DNA from: Lactonifactor longoviformis DSM 17459
GTDB lineage: Bacteria; Bacillota; Clostridia; Lachnospirales; Lachnospiraceae
DNA length: 64,000 nt
Direction: 5' to 3'
Assembly: GCF_900129135.1 (NCBI RefSeq)
Contig: NZ_FQVI01000025.1
Coordinates: 1 to 64,000, forward strand
Shown: piece after piece, positions 43,964-53,083 of the stretch
How the letters are laid out: each line of letters opens with the position of its first letter
Numbering within the stretch: the first letter of the stretch is position 1
Made by a program: the position numbers and the translations under genes
Notes under the pieces: generated by a model
The model's input: only the letters and a program-made list of their open reading frames with translations
Databases searched by the model: none
What the model was told of the DNA's origin: nothing

Positions 43964-45469
43964 CTATATGGACCTGCTCTTTTCAATCATCTCCAGGATA
44001 AAGTCCCTGCTCTCCTGCTTACTCATGTTCCGGTGGGGATGAGATTTTACAAAATTCGTACAGCTGTAGAACAGAGAGGCCACCACCGACGGCTCTTCCG
44101 TAATCAGAGCGCAGGCCCCCTTTTCTGTCTCATAATGCGTCCCCACGAATCCCGCCACCTCCCGCTCTTTGACAAACAGGGCAATATCCTCATAGGGATA
44201 CAGCATAGAGTAATCTGTCAGGAGGATATTGAAATTGTCATATGCACACATGGTCTCCAGTCCCTGTACGAGCAATTTGCGGAATACGGCCTGAGATACA
44301 TAAAAAGGCCTGCCCAGACAATGGGAGAGAAAACGCATCATCACCCGGTTCATCTTAAGCAGGCGCCTGAGCTGCTTTTCATGTATAATATACGTGATGG
44401 GCATACTGGATACATTTCTCATATATTCAAAGGAGCATTGATAGAGTGTAAATTCATACTCCCTTTTTTCTTTCTCCGTGTAATCATTTTCCATGAGGGC
44501 TTCCCTCAGATGCTTCTCTGACACCATATAAAGGATGGGAGCGCCGGAAAAATAGTAAACCGGATTGGGATCCTGTACAATCTTTTTAAATACTGAGAAA
44601 AACTCTCCGTTGCTCTCAAACCCATATCTGTGAAACATACGCAGTGACTGGTGAAAGAGTTCCATCAGCACTTCCCTGGCATTCTGAAGAACCTCGGGGT
44701 CCGTAAAGAGATAGGTCTGTATCTTTTTGGTAAACTTCTCTGAGGTGACACCTATAAGCACAGCCATATTCTCAGCCAGAAAAATCGTGATCTTTATCTC
44801 CGGATCCCAATACTTGGGAATATAGTAGGCCAGGGCATTCCCCACCAGATGGATGGGGAGCCACCGAAACATAGACTGGGCCACCTGCCGGTACCTCCGG
44901 TCCACGGGATGTATCACATGGATGGTATTATTGTTGCTCAGAACATCAAAGTTCTTGTCCTGCCAGCGGAGCTGATATTCCTCACTCTCAGAAAACCACC
45001 GGTTATCCTCCTGAGAGAACAGCCACAGATTGTTGCCGCTGCTTCCGGCCACATAATCCAGAAAGGCATCTACCGCATCTCTTCTTCCGTCTTCCCCGGA
45101 AAATATGTAGTATTCACTTTTTACTGCTCTCCTGGACATAAAATTCTCTATGGAATTCCTCTCAGACTCAGGATTCTTAGAAGCCAGCCAGAATTCCAGC
45201 AAGGTCACCAGAGCGTCTTCCTTCTGTTTTTCTTTCTCTGTAAATTTTCTGTTCAGCAGGTTTTCTATCCTCTTATACTCATACTTAGCGTCCAGGGCCA
45301 CAAAAAGCTTGGCAATTTTATGAGTATATTCCGGATTGAGACGCCGCTTCTCGCTCCTCCATTTGCTTACCAGGGAGTAATCCACATTCAGATATTCTGC
45401 AAGCTGCTTTCCCGCTAAGTGAAATTCCTTTAATAACTGGTTTAAATGTGATAACGCTGTATTCGGCAT
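43964..45469 (-). CDS. Large XRE-type HTH protein with uncharacterised C-terminal region
   Basis: A 501-residue protein. Residues about 10-60 form a Cro/C1-type HTH (KQLAEYLNVDYSLVSKWRSE). The remaining ~430 residues match no domain I recognise. They are globular, rich in aromatic residues and mixed alpha/beta in character (for example NNNTIHVIHPVDRRY and ITIFLAENMAVLIGV), with no membrane helix. Such length is unusual for XRE regulators and suggests a built-in sensory or enzymatic domain. AAGGAAGG precedes the ATG. The neighbouring MatC-like permease/UroD genes on the same strand are possible targets. Confidence 0.75.
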   Translation of the reverse strand: MPNTALSHLNQLLKEFHLAGKQLAEYLNVDYSLVSKWRSEKRRLNPEYTHKIAKLFVALDAKYEYKRIENLLNRKFTEKEKQKEDALVTLLEFWLASKNPESERNSIENFMSRRAVKSEYYIFSGEDGRRDAVDAFLDYVAGSSGNNLWLFSQEDNRWFSESEEYQLRWQDKNFDVLSNNNTIHVIHPVDRRYRQVAQSMFRWLPIHLVGNALAYYIPKYWDPEIKITIFLAENMAVLIGVTSEKFTKKIQTYLFTDPEVLQNAREVLMELFHQSLRMFHRYGFESNGEFFSVFKKIVQDPNPVYYFSGAPILYMVSEKHLREALMENDYTEKEKREYEFTLYQCSFEYMRNVSSMPITYIIHEKQLRRLLKMNRVMMRFLSHCLGRPFYVSQAVFRKLLVQGLETMCAYDNFNILLTDYSMLYPYEDIALFVKEREVAGFVGTHYETEKGACALITEEPSVVASLFYSCTNFVKSHPHRNMSKQESRDFILEMIEKSRSI

Positions 45470-45600
45470 AGGCTTGTCATCCTTCCTTACTTGGTTTGTA
45501 CTATACTATTTTATGCTTGGGAGATACGTATATCATAAGGGATTTTATGAAAAAAGGGAATGGGTCGCCACAGACTTTGGGGAAATTCCATGACATGCGG

Positions 45601-45633
45601 ATGAGTGCGGTTCGGCGTACGAACCGCACTCAT
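45601..45633 (-). terminator. Perfect 14-bp hairpin after the permease gene
   Basis: ATGAGTGCGGTTCG (45601-45614) pairs perfectly with 45620-45633 around a 5-base loop. It lies 60 bases after the MatC-like permease stop and before the HTH gene. There is no T-run on either strand, so it may be a T-less terminator or an mRNA-end stabiliser. Confidence 0.45.
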
Positions 45634-45692
45634 TCTGGCTGCAGGATTCCTCAGGTTTCAGGCTGCATCAGGCATTGGATGCTCGGAGGGGA

Positions 45693-47003
45693 TCAGCCCC
45701 AGATTCCGTAGCCTCCCACGAGAGCATATATTACGCTGATAGCCAGAAGTACTACGGACCATACAATCATCCGGTACATCAGGCCCTGTCTGGTCTCAGC
45801 GTCTGCCGAAGAGAGCATAAGAGCGCCGTTTTGAGAGAAGGGGCACATGCCGGTGTAGCATGCTGTTATAATGAGGGCGGTAATCATAGCCAGTGTGCTG
45901 GCGCTGGTTCCGCTTTGGGTTAACCCATAGATCATAGGCAGCATCAGAGGATATACCACAGAAAGTGCGCTGCAGAAGAAGCTTAAGATTCCGCCGAACA
46001 GTGCGAACGCCGCCGGAAGTGCCCATGCAGGGAAATTCGAATTCAGCCAGGTACCGATGACATCCGCGATTCCGGCCTTTACAGCTACGGTCATGAGCAT
46101 AGACACGCCGCAGATCAGCACCATGGCATACCACGGCACATTCTTAGCCAATATCTCTTTTTCATCCCCCAGCTTCAGCATCATACAGGCAATTGCTCCG
46201 AATACTGAGCAGACTTGAATATTAATGTGGGATGCCAAAAATGCGGTAACAGAATTTGCAAATATAAGATTCAGAATCAGCGGCAGCATATTAGCCACTA
46301 ATACAATGAGCAGAATCGCCAGTGTCTGTTTCTGCTTTTTGTTAAACGGCGCCGGCTTATCCATAGTAACCGGCTGTGCTTTAAAGCCCCGGCACAGAAA
46401 ATAGCAGATGATAAATGCCACAATACAGCAGGGAATGGATGCGAATCCAAACCGGTAGGCAAGGCTTGTGGCTTCCTCGGGATTTGCCCAGCCCGCATTC
46501 TGTATAAGACCTATGTTCGTAGGTCCGCCTGCCGCCCAGGGCAGCCCGCCCGTGGCCAGGGCGCCTACATTTGTAGCAATAACAACAAGTATCGGATCAA
46601 ATTTTGCCTTCTTTGCAATGGCGAATCCTATGGGGGCTACAAAGACAATGCCCCAGACGCCCACACCGATTCCGGATATAATAAAGGCCGTGAGAAATAC
46701 GGAGATGGGGGTAAACCAGGGAATTCCCTTTGTGACATAGACAATTCTGTCCGCCAGCGCCGACAGCGTTCCGTTGTTGGACGCATACCCGAAGAATACA
46801 CTGGTTACTAAAAGGATAAACATAATATTTACAGGCCAGTAGGCGATCACTTCATAGATGGTAGCCGGTCCCAGCCAGGATCCGATTAAAAAAGCAAATG
46901 CAATACCGATCAGTCCTATGTTGTTGTCAAACTTAACACCGATCAGAACCGTAATTACAATTGCCACCATAACTAAAATCATAATTGCAGAATTACTCAG
47001 CAT
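45693..47003 (-). CDS. MatC/SLC13-like dicarboxylate-type permease
   Basis: A 436-residue permease with about twelve helices. The segments TNVGALATGGLPWAAGGPTN and the C-terminal TACYTGMCPFSQNGALML correspond to the paired substrate-binding loops of the ion transporter superfamily, closest to MatC (malonate/dicarboxylate) types. The ATG at 47003 follows GGGAGGG; an ATG at 47018 precedes that site. It lies 23 bases after the UroD-family gene, forming a two-gene operon that implies uptake of an anionic methylated or methoxylated compound, an inference from context only. Confidence 0.82.
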   Translation of the reverse strand: MLSNSAIMILVMVAIVITVLIGVKFDNNIGLIGIAFAFLIGSWLGPATIYEVIAYWPVNIMFILLVTSVFFGYASNNGTLSALADRIVYVTKGIPWFTPISVFLTAFIISGIGVGVWGIVFVAPIGFAIAKKAKFDPILVVIATNVGALATGGLPWAAGGPTNIGLIQNAGWANPEEATSLAYRFGFASIPCCIVAFIICYFLCRGFKAQPVTMDKPAPFNKKQKQTLAILLIVLVANMLPLILNLIFANSVTAFLASHINIQVCSVFGAIACMMLKLGDEKEILAKNVPWYAMVLICGVSMLMTVAVKAGIADVIGTWLNSNFPAWALPAAFALFGGILSFFCSALSVVYPLMLPMIYGLTQSGTSASTLAMITALIITACYTGMCPFSQNGALMLSSADAETRQGLMYRMIVWSVVLLAISVIYALVGGYGIWG

Positions 47004-47026
47004 ATAATACCCTCCCATTTTTTGTA

Positions 47027-48061
47027 TTATTCCTTCTCATACCCCTTGCTGTACACGTTTTTCACGGGAATCTCCGGCTTCGGCAAAGGCAGGTACCCCA
47101 CCTTTTTCATCAGGGGCTCATTGTATTCATAGAGTACATCCACCAGAGCCTTTCCAATCATTGGATCTACCATAGTGGGGTGGGCAACCCAGCTCCCGCC
47201 GGGAGCCATCAGTTCAACCCGGAAGCGTATCTCCTTTACCCTCTCCTCGTAGGTAGCCCCGGGGCGGTCCAGGATCCCCTGGTTATCGAATCCTCCTACA
47301 AAGCACAGTTCTTTTCTGTATTTTTTTTTGAGTGCAAAGGGATCATTCTGAATCTGAAGAGGGTTCAGCGCATCTGCTCCCAAGTCAATAAACTCTTCTA
47401 TCAGGGGTGCCACATATCCGCAGGAGTGGTGTTCATACAGCATTCCCTCTCCATGTACCGCCTCCACAATCCTTTTCAGCCTGGGTTTAAAGATCCGCCT
47501 CCAGGTTTCAACCGACATGAAGGTATTTCTGGCCTCCCCGTAGTCATCGTGAAACTGAATCTTATCCGGCCTGTAGTACTTTGCAATGAGCTGGATCTGA
47601 CGGATTCTGAAATCTGCCAGGGCATCCAGGAAGTCACAGACCGCATCCTCTGCAGTGAGCAGAAAGCAGAGGGCATCCTCAAATCCGGTAAGGGAATGAA
47701 GCTGTTCAAACAATCCGTTGATCATAATTACGCTGCTTATTTTGTTTTTTCTGTCCCATCCTGCAGTATCCTTTGCCGCACTCTCCTCCCAGGGCCAGGA
47801 TTCACAATCCGGCATGGGAAGTGTCTCCCTCCAGTCTTCGATATCTTCCAGGCGTCTGGTGCCTTTTGTCACCATAGGACCTTCGTCCCCGGGACGGTAA
47901 TCCCAGGAAATGCCGAAACAGTCTACAAACCTTCCGAATCCCTTCACCCCTTCCTGCGTGGCAGTATACAGGCATGTATTCTGATCCAGGTACTGGGAGG
48001 GGACCCAATAGGGTTCCTCGTGATGATAGGCCATCAGAATGTTTTCCCTAGCTGTCATCAT
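47027..48061 (-). CDS. Uroporphyrinogen decarboxylase (UroD)-family protein, probable methyltransferase
   Basis: A 344-residue UroD/MtaA-superfamily TIM barrel with HHSCGYVAPLIEEFIDLGADALNP, which contains the metal-binding His/Cys region typical of methyl transfer members, and FVGGFDNQGIL. Haem synthesis is unlikely because no other haem gene is near and true UroD residues are not evident. Members of this branch move methyl groups between corrinoid proteins and thiols or O-methyl donors. AAGGAGG precedes the ATG. It is co-transcribed with the MatC-like permease. Confidence 0.82.
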   Translation of the reverse strand: MMTARENILMAYHHEEPYWVPSQYLDQNTCLYTATQEGVKGFGRFVDCFGISWDYRPGDEGPMVTKGTRRLEDIEDWRETLPMPDCESWPWEESAAKDTAGWDRKNKISSVIMINGLFEQLHSLTGFEDALCFLLTAEDAVCDFLDALADFRIRQIQLIAKYYRPDKIQFHDDYGEARNTFMSVETWRRIFKPRLKRIVEAVHGEGMLYEHHSCGYVAPLIEEFIDLGADALNPLQIQNDPFALKKKYRKELCFVGGFDNQGILDRPGATYEERVKEIRFRVELMAPGGSWVAHPTMVDPMIGKALVDVLYEYNEPLMKKVGYLPLPKPEIPVKNVYSKGYEKE

Positions 48062-48235
48062 TTACTTTCCTCCTTCATCGTTTTCTTACAATAGATAGAA
48101 TTCCCTTATTGTTATCAACAATCTTATATTCTAAACCCATTATTTTCAATATAATGAGAGGATGTGTCCATATTACCCGTGGACATTTTCTTGACATAAG
48201 CACCTGAAGGCAGGGGTCCCGGAGAGGACAGCAAA

Positions 48236-48280
48236 CCAGCGGCCTGCCCTGCGAAAGTACAACGCCGGACAGGCCGCTGG
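48236..48280 (-). terminator. Possible terminator after the aldehyde dehydrogenase gene
   Basis: CCAGCGGCCTG (48236-48246) pairs perfectly with CAGGCCGCTGG (48270-48280), starting 8 bases after the dehydrogenase stop. The following minus-strand sequence (GTTTGCTG) is only weakly T-rich. The rest of the gap up to 48061 is AT-rich and presumably holds the UroD promoter. Confidence 0.55.
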
Positions 48281-48287
48281 CTGCGGA

Positions 48288-49784
48288 TTATAAAAATCCC
48301 TTCATTACAATTACCTTTTTCTGGGTCAGTTCTTCAAGAGTATAGAACCCCTCTCTTCCAACTCCGCTCATCTTATATCCTCCAAAGGGCTGCATCATAT
48401 TTCTGTATACTCCTACCCCGTTGACCACTACCCCGCCGGATGCAATCTGTCTTGCCATCTGCATTCCCAGCTTCCAGTCTCTGGTGTACACGCACCCAGA
48501 CAGGCCGTATCTGCTGGAATTGGCGATCTCCACTGCTTCCTCAGGCGTTTCAAAGCCAATGATGGGAACCACAGGTCCAAAAATTTCGAGATCCTTTGCA
48601 ATATCCATATCTTTAGTCACATCTCCCAGAACCGTAGGCTCATAAAAAGCCCCCTGCCGGCGGCCGCCCCACAGCAGCTTCGCCCCCTGTGCCAGGGTAT
48701 GGTTTACCTTATCCTCCACCCCCTTCGCCGCCCGTTCGGATATCAGACAGTTCATTTTCATCGTCCCGGGCTTAAGTTCATTGAAATCCCGGTTCAGATA
48801 TGCTTCTATCTCAGCTCTTCGGTCTGCTCCGTATCCCATCTCAATGGATTTTGCCTTTGCAACGGCTGCCTCAGTGAATTTCTGAAGAAGGGAATTATGT
48901 ACGATAAAACGTTTTGGAGCAATACACACCTGTCCTGCTGCGTTAAACCTCCAGTTAATTCCCTCCCGGGAAGCAGTCTCAAAGTCAGCATCCTCACAGA
49001 CAATATAGGGATCATTTCCCCCCAGCTCCAGGGCACAGGGAGCCAGCCGTTTGGCCACTGTCTCTGCAATCTCAACCCCCACCTCTGTACTTCCCGTCAG
49101 CGTCACCGCGTGGATCCGGGGATCGGCAGACAGATAAGGGCCTACGGTTTCCCCCCTGCCTGTAATCAGCTGCAGGGTGTCACCCGGAACTCCTGCCTCC
49201 CATAAAAGTTCTGTGATACGGATCAGTGCCAGGGGATTGGTTGTAGGCGGTTTCACAATTACCGCGTTGCCGGCGCACAGAGCAGAGGCAACTTTATAGG
49301 CAAACAGCATCAGCGGCGCATTAAAGGGAATAATTGTCAGCACAGTGCCCAGGGGTTCATGGACGACCATCTGGAGATCCTTTTCCGTCTTCCCATCGTG
49401 GCCCGCCTCGGTTCCCGGCACCAGAATGCTTCCGTTCAGACGTTTGGCGCTTTCCAGATAGCCTTTAAAGAGATCCGGCACTCCCTGGTACTGAAACAGG
49501 CAGGTGCGTACGCTAAAACCGCTTTCCAGGACATGAATACTCACAATTTCTTTTTTATTCTCCTCCAGCAGTTCATAGAATCTGTTAAATATTTTTTCTT
49601 TCTGCATGAGGGAAATTGCATTCCATTTCTTAAAACCGCTTTTTGAACATTCCAGGGCCTCATCCATATCTTCTCTGCCGGCCGCCGGGACAGTATCCAG
49701 AATCTCCCCGTCTGCAGGATTGGTTACCGCAATTGTCTCCTTGTCCCGGGCATCTACTTTTTTACCATTAATCAGCATCTTCAT
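48288..49784 (-). CDS. Aldehyde dehydrogenase family protein
   Basis: A 498-residue NAD(P)-dependent aldehyde dehydrogenase counted from the ATG at 49784, preceded by GGGAGGAAG. Catalytic Cys287 lies in AAGQVCIAPKRF, general base Glu253 in LELGGNDPY, and the cofactor motif FTGST-like LTGSTEVG precedes them. The family C-terminus GGYKMSGVGREG is present. It stands as a single gene between hairpins. Substrate unknown; lactaldehyde- or glycolaldehyde-type substrates would fit the sugar-degrading neighbourhood. Confidence 0.9.
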   Translation of the reverse strand: MKMLINGKKVDARDKETIAVTNPADGEILDTVPAAGREDMDEALECSKSGFKKWNAISLMQKEKIFNRFYELLEENKKEIVSIHVLESGFSVRTCLFQYQGVPDLFKGYLESAKRLNGSILVPGTEAGHDGKTEKDLQMVVHEPLGTVLTIIPFNAPLMLFAYKVASALCAGNAVIVKPPTTNPLALIRITELLWEAGVPGDTLQLITGRGETVGPYLSADPRIHAVTLTGSTEVGVEIAETVAKRLAPCALELGGNDPYIVCEDADFETASREGINWRFNAAGQVCIAPKRFIVHNSLLQKFTEAAVAKAKSIEMGYGADRRAEIEAYLNRDFNELKPGTMKMNCLISERAAKGVEDKVNHTLAQGAKLLWGGRRQGAFYEPTVLGDVTKDMDIAKDLEIFGPVVPIIGFETPEEAVEIANSSRYGLSGCVYTRDWKLGMQMARQIASGGVVVNGVGVYRNMMQPFGGYKMSGVGREGFYTLEELTQKKVIVMKGFL

Positions 49785-49957
49785 AGTACAACTTCCTCCC
49801 TTTCGGTTACATGGTATCCTTTCACTGTATATGTACAATGTATTTTTTTCAAACTCTTTTGTCAATCATTATAATATTACTGTCCCTTATTGCGGATGAC
49901 AATAAATTGACAGGCAAGTTTTTTACCATCAGAACCACCATTGCAAAATTTAGCAAC

Positions 49958-49996
49958 AGAAAAAAGAGAGACCATTTACATAAATGGTTCCCTCTT
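49958..49996 (-). terminator. Terminator of the sugar ABC/kinase/AraM operon
   Basis: AAGAGAGACCATTTA (49964-49978) pairs with 49981-49996, with one bulged T, and is followed on the minus strand by TTTTTTCT. It lies about 30 bases after the AraM stop. Confidence 0.82.
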
Positions 49997-50025
49997 CTTA
50001 ATTAGCAACATTAATATTTTCCTCT

Positions 50026-51402
50026 TCATCCTTCATTAATCAAATCCTGGTTCACATACGCCACCAGCTGATCTGCCATTCGCTCGGATAGCCCCAGATC
50101 CCAGAGCAGCTGAAGTATAGTATACCGGCTGCGGGTTTCCTTCGCATACACCACCCCATTCCAGAGCATCTCATCGGTAATTCCCTTCTGTGCAGGATAA
50201 TAAGGTGCATCCAGCTGCACCAGCAGGGATTTCATGCTCTCAGCCTTGGGGAGCTCGCCCAGAAGACCTCTGATTTCCTCCCAATGCTCCTGGATGACGT
50301 CAATCCGCTTTAATACCCCTTCTGTCCTGTTCTTCCCGCTGTCTTGTTCCAATTGGATAATCCCGTCTGCCGCAGCCCCGTACACACGGCGTATGTCTCC
50401 CTCCCACTGCTCCGGACAGTAGGATCTGGCATGATTTCTGGCGGCTTCAAAGTCCACAGGTATGGTCTGCAGAAGCTCAGCTGCCCGCAGAATTATGACT
50501 GTACCGATTCCCACTTTAGCGCCGTGCAAAACCGGAGGGAGATCCTTCTGGAGAAACAGCATCTCCCAATAGTGGGAAAGATGATGCTCACACCCGGCGG
50601 CCGGCCTGGAATTCCCTGCAAAACTCATGGCCACGCCTGTTTGTACCAGAGCCTCCATAATTTTCCCCACTGTTTCCTGATCCCTCTCTTTTACCCGGGC
50701 AGCATTTTGGTACACATCCTGAATACAGCTGTTTACCATATCAACCATGGCCTGGCAGTAATACTCTCCATTGATAATCCGGGACAGCTTCCAGTCGCAG
50801 AGACAGGTAAATTTCCCCAGTATATCTCCCAGTCCGGCAGCGATCATGGGAAACGGCGCATTCTTTAAGACTGCCGTGTCCCCGATGATAAGCACGGGGG
50901 AGTGTGTCTCGTAGGTTGTCTTGCAGTGTCCTGTAATGAGGGCCGCCACAGTAGATGCAAATCCATCCATAGGAGGAGCGGTTGCTACTGTTATAAAGGG
51001 TCTTTTTGTCCGATAGCTGAAGAAACGGACCAGATCATTGATGGAACCGGTGCCCACAGCTACCATAACCTCAAAGTCCGGGTTCAGGGCAAGAAGCATC
51101 TCGCCCAGGGCTTCCTCATCCGGGACCAGCGGCTTAGCATGGAATACATGGTTTTGAACCGAAAATCCTTCTTTTGCCAGCATCTCACGGATGCGTCTTC
51201 CCGCAATTTCATAGGTAATATCATCACTGACCAGATAGATGTGACGGAAGCCGAACTTCCGGAGATAATCCGGAAGCATCGCCACGGCATTTTCTTTGAT
51301 TTCTGCCGCCTCCAGCCTGGTATAGTGGGTCCGTCCGCAGCTGCACTCAAATACCTTCCCCAGATAGTCTGTCAGCTTCATTGTCTTTCCGTCTATTCTC
51401 AT
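50026..51402 (-). CDS. AraM/EgsA-type sn-glycerol-1-phosphate dehydrogenase family protein
   Basis: A 458-residue iron/zinc alcohol dehydrogenase-like protein. NAD-binding VAVGTGSINDLVRF and metal ligands in GLGDILGKFT (Asp), GCEHHLSHYWE (His) and VLHGAKVG (His) match glycerol-1-phosphate dehydrogenase. AraM of Bacillus is such an enzyme and sits in the arabinose operon. It overlaps the FGGY kinase gene by 56 bases. ATG 51402 is preferred, nine bases after AAAGGAG. It probably oxidises or reduces a phosphorylated polyol or ketose made in this pathway. Confidence 0.87.
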   Translation of the reverse strand: MRIDGKTMKLTDYLGKVFECSCGRTHYTRLEAAEIKENAVAMLPDYLRKFGFRHIYLVSDDITYEIAGRRIREMLAKEGFSVQNHVFHAKPLVPDEEALGEMLLALNPDFEVMVAVGTGSINDLVRFFSYRTKRPFITVATAPPMDGFASTVAALITGHCKTTYETHSPVLIIGDTAVLKNAPFPMIAAGLGDILGKFTCLCDWKLSRIINGEYYCQAMVDMVNSCIQDVYQNAARVKERDQETVGKIMEALVQTGVAMSFAGNSRPAAGCEHHLSHYWEMLFLQKDLPPVLHGAKVGIGTVIILRAAELLQTIPVDFEAARNHARSYCPEQWEGDIRRVYGAAADGIIQLEQDSGKNRTEGVLKRIDVIQEHWEEIRGLLGELPKAESMKSLLVQLDAPYYPAQKGITDEMLWNGVVYAKETRSRYTILQLLWDLGLSERMADQLVAYVNQDLINEG

Positions 51403-53083
51403 TTCCTGCATCTCCTTTGATTCTGTATAGATGATTTAAAACCTGGGTGCCTCCCCTTCCGAAATAGTCGTGCAGGCTCCTGAATTCTTCAAATAAGACC
51501 TCATACTGCCTGACTCTTTGGGGATCCGGATGGTAGACAGCGCCTTCCCGGCAGTGCATGGAGGCAATGGCCTCATCTAAAGTATCATATCCACCTCTGC
51601 TTTTCCCTGCAGCCGCGGCCGCAAATATGGCAGAGCCCAGAGCACATGCCTGACTGCAGTCTGCCACCCGGATGTCCCGGTTCAGGACATCCGCATAGAT
51701 CTGCATGAGCAGACTGTTTTTCTGGGCTATCCCTCCCACTGCATAAATCTCACTTACTTTCAGTCCATGTTCGTCAAAATTGTCTACAACCATCCGGGCG
51801 CTGAATCCTGTGGCTTCCAGAACCGCCCGAAAGATATCCTCCGGTTTCGTCTGGAGTGTAAGCCCCAAAAGTACGCCGCTGAGTTTTGTATCCGCAAGCA
51901 CACTTCTGTTCCCATTCCACCAGTCCAGAGCCAGAAGCCCGTTTTCTCCCACACAAAGGCCGGATGCCTTTTGTGTCAGCAGTTCTAAGACAGAGAGCTG
52001 TTTTTCCTCTGCCTCTTTCTCAATCCTCTCATTTGCACAATTCTGTGCACACCACTGAAAGATGTCTCCGCAGCCGGACAGTCCTGCCTCATACCCATAA
52101 AGTCCCGGGATTACAGCCCCGTAGGAAACCCCGCACAGTCCTTTGAAGCATGCCTCCTGATCGGACAGCAGTGTCATCCCCATACCGGTTCCTATAATCA
52201 TTACAAGCTTTCCGGGGGTGTTTACCCCCACTGCAGCTGAGGCTGAATGTCCGTCAATCCTGGCCGGGGCCACAGCCGTCCCCGGGGCCAGAGACGTCAG
52301 CTCTGCGCCCTCCTGTGTCAGTTTGCCCATACATACATCCAGAGGGTAAATCTCCGATTCCGGACAAAGCTTTTCCCGAACTAGATCCTTTACCGCCGGA
52401 TCCAGAGCCTGGAAAAATGCATCCGAGGGATAGCCCCGGTTGGGATCCCACAGGAATTTCAGGCCTGCCATGCAATAATTCATCGTCCGCTTTCCTGTAA
52501 GCTTACGATTGATCCAGTCTCCTGCCTCCATGAAGCAATGCGCTGCCTGATAGACCTCCGGGGCTTTCTGAGCCGTCTCCAAAATCTTAGGTATAGCCCA
52601 TTCCGACAGAATCCGGCTGCCATACCGTCTCAAAAAAGGCTCTCCCCGCTGTTTTGCTATGCGTGTGATCTCATCTGCCTCTACAGATGCCGTATGCTGC
52701 TTCCACATCTTAACGTAAGCGTGGGGATTATTCCGGAACCTTTCCTGATTGCAGAGTGGCTCCCCCGCTTCATCCACAGCCAGAAGGGAACAGGAAGTAA
52801 AATCTACCCCCAGACCAATGATATCCTCTTGGGGAATACCCGAATTTGTCACAAGGCCTCTCACAGCCTCGGCCATGGAAGTAATATAATCATTGGGATC
52901 CTGAAGTGCGGACAGGGGAGGCAGCGGCGTCCCGTCCGGCAGTTCTGTTTCCATAACTCCCCGGGCGTAGCTGCTGACCTCTTCTCCCGCCTGCCTTCCG
53001 TCCTCTGCAGAAAATAAAACTGCCCGCACTGACAGACTTCCAAAATCAACGCCGATAGTGTATTTGCCTCCCATAACGGTCAC
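51347..53083 (-). CDS. FGGY-family carbohydrate kinase, L-ribulokinase-like
   Basis: A 578-residue sugar kinase. The N-terminal phosphate motif IGVDFGSLSVRAVLF, DFTSCSLLAVD (similar to AraB) and the C-terminal ATP-site AVGGIAQKNSLLMQIYADVL are visible. The usual GTS motif reads GTGMG here. The start is GTG 53083 (overlapping the UroD stop) or ATG 53074. Its pairing with AraM suggests a pentulose or related ketose as substrate, but no araA/araD is present, so the true sugar is open. Confidence 0.87.
   Translation of the reverse strand: MTVMGGKYTIGVDFGSLSVRAVLFSAEDGRQAGEEVSSYARGVMETELPDGTPLPPLSALQDPNDYITSMAEAVRGLVTNSGIPQEDIIGLGVDFTSCSLLAVDEAGEPLCNQERFRNNPHAYVKMWKQHTASVEADEITRIAKQRGEPFLRRYGSRILSEWAIPKILETAQKAPEVYQAAHCFMEAGDWINRKLTGKRTMNYCMAGLKFLWDPNRGYPSDAFFQALDPAVKDLVREKLCPESEIYPLDVCMGKLTQEGAELTSLAPGTAVAPARIDGHSASAAVGVNTPGKLVMIIGTGMGMTLLSDQEACFKGLCGVSYGAVIPGLYGYEAGLSGCGDIFQWCAQNCANERIEKEAEEKQLSVLELLTQKASGLCVGENGLLALDWWNGNRSVLADTKLSGVLLGLTLQTKPEDIFRAVLEATGFSARMVVDNFDEHGLKVSEIYAVGGIAQKNSLLMQIYADVLNRDIRVADCSQACALGSAIFAAAAAGKSRGGYDTLDEAIASMHCREGAVYHPDPQRVRQYEVLFEEFRSLHDYFGRGGTQVLNHLYRIKGDAGNENRRKDNEADRLSGEGI

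Noticed and set aside
46985-48094. A 369-codon plus-strand open frame
   Set aside because: Antisense to the UroD-family gene, whose conserved motifs are on the minus strand. No ribosome binding site precedes the plus-strand frame.
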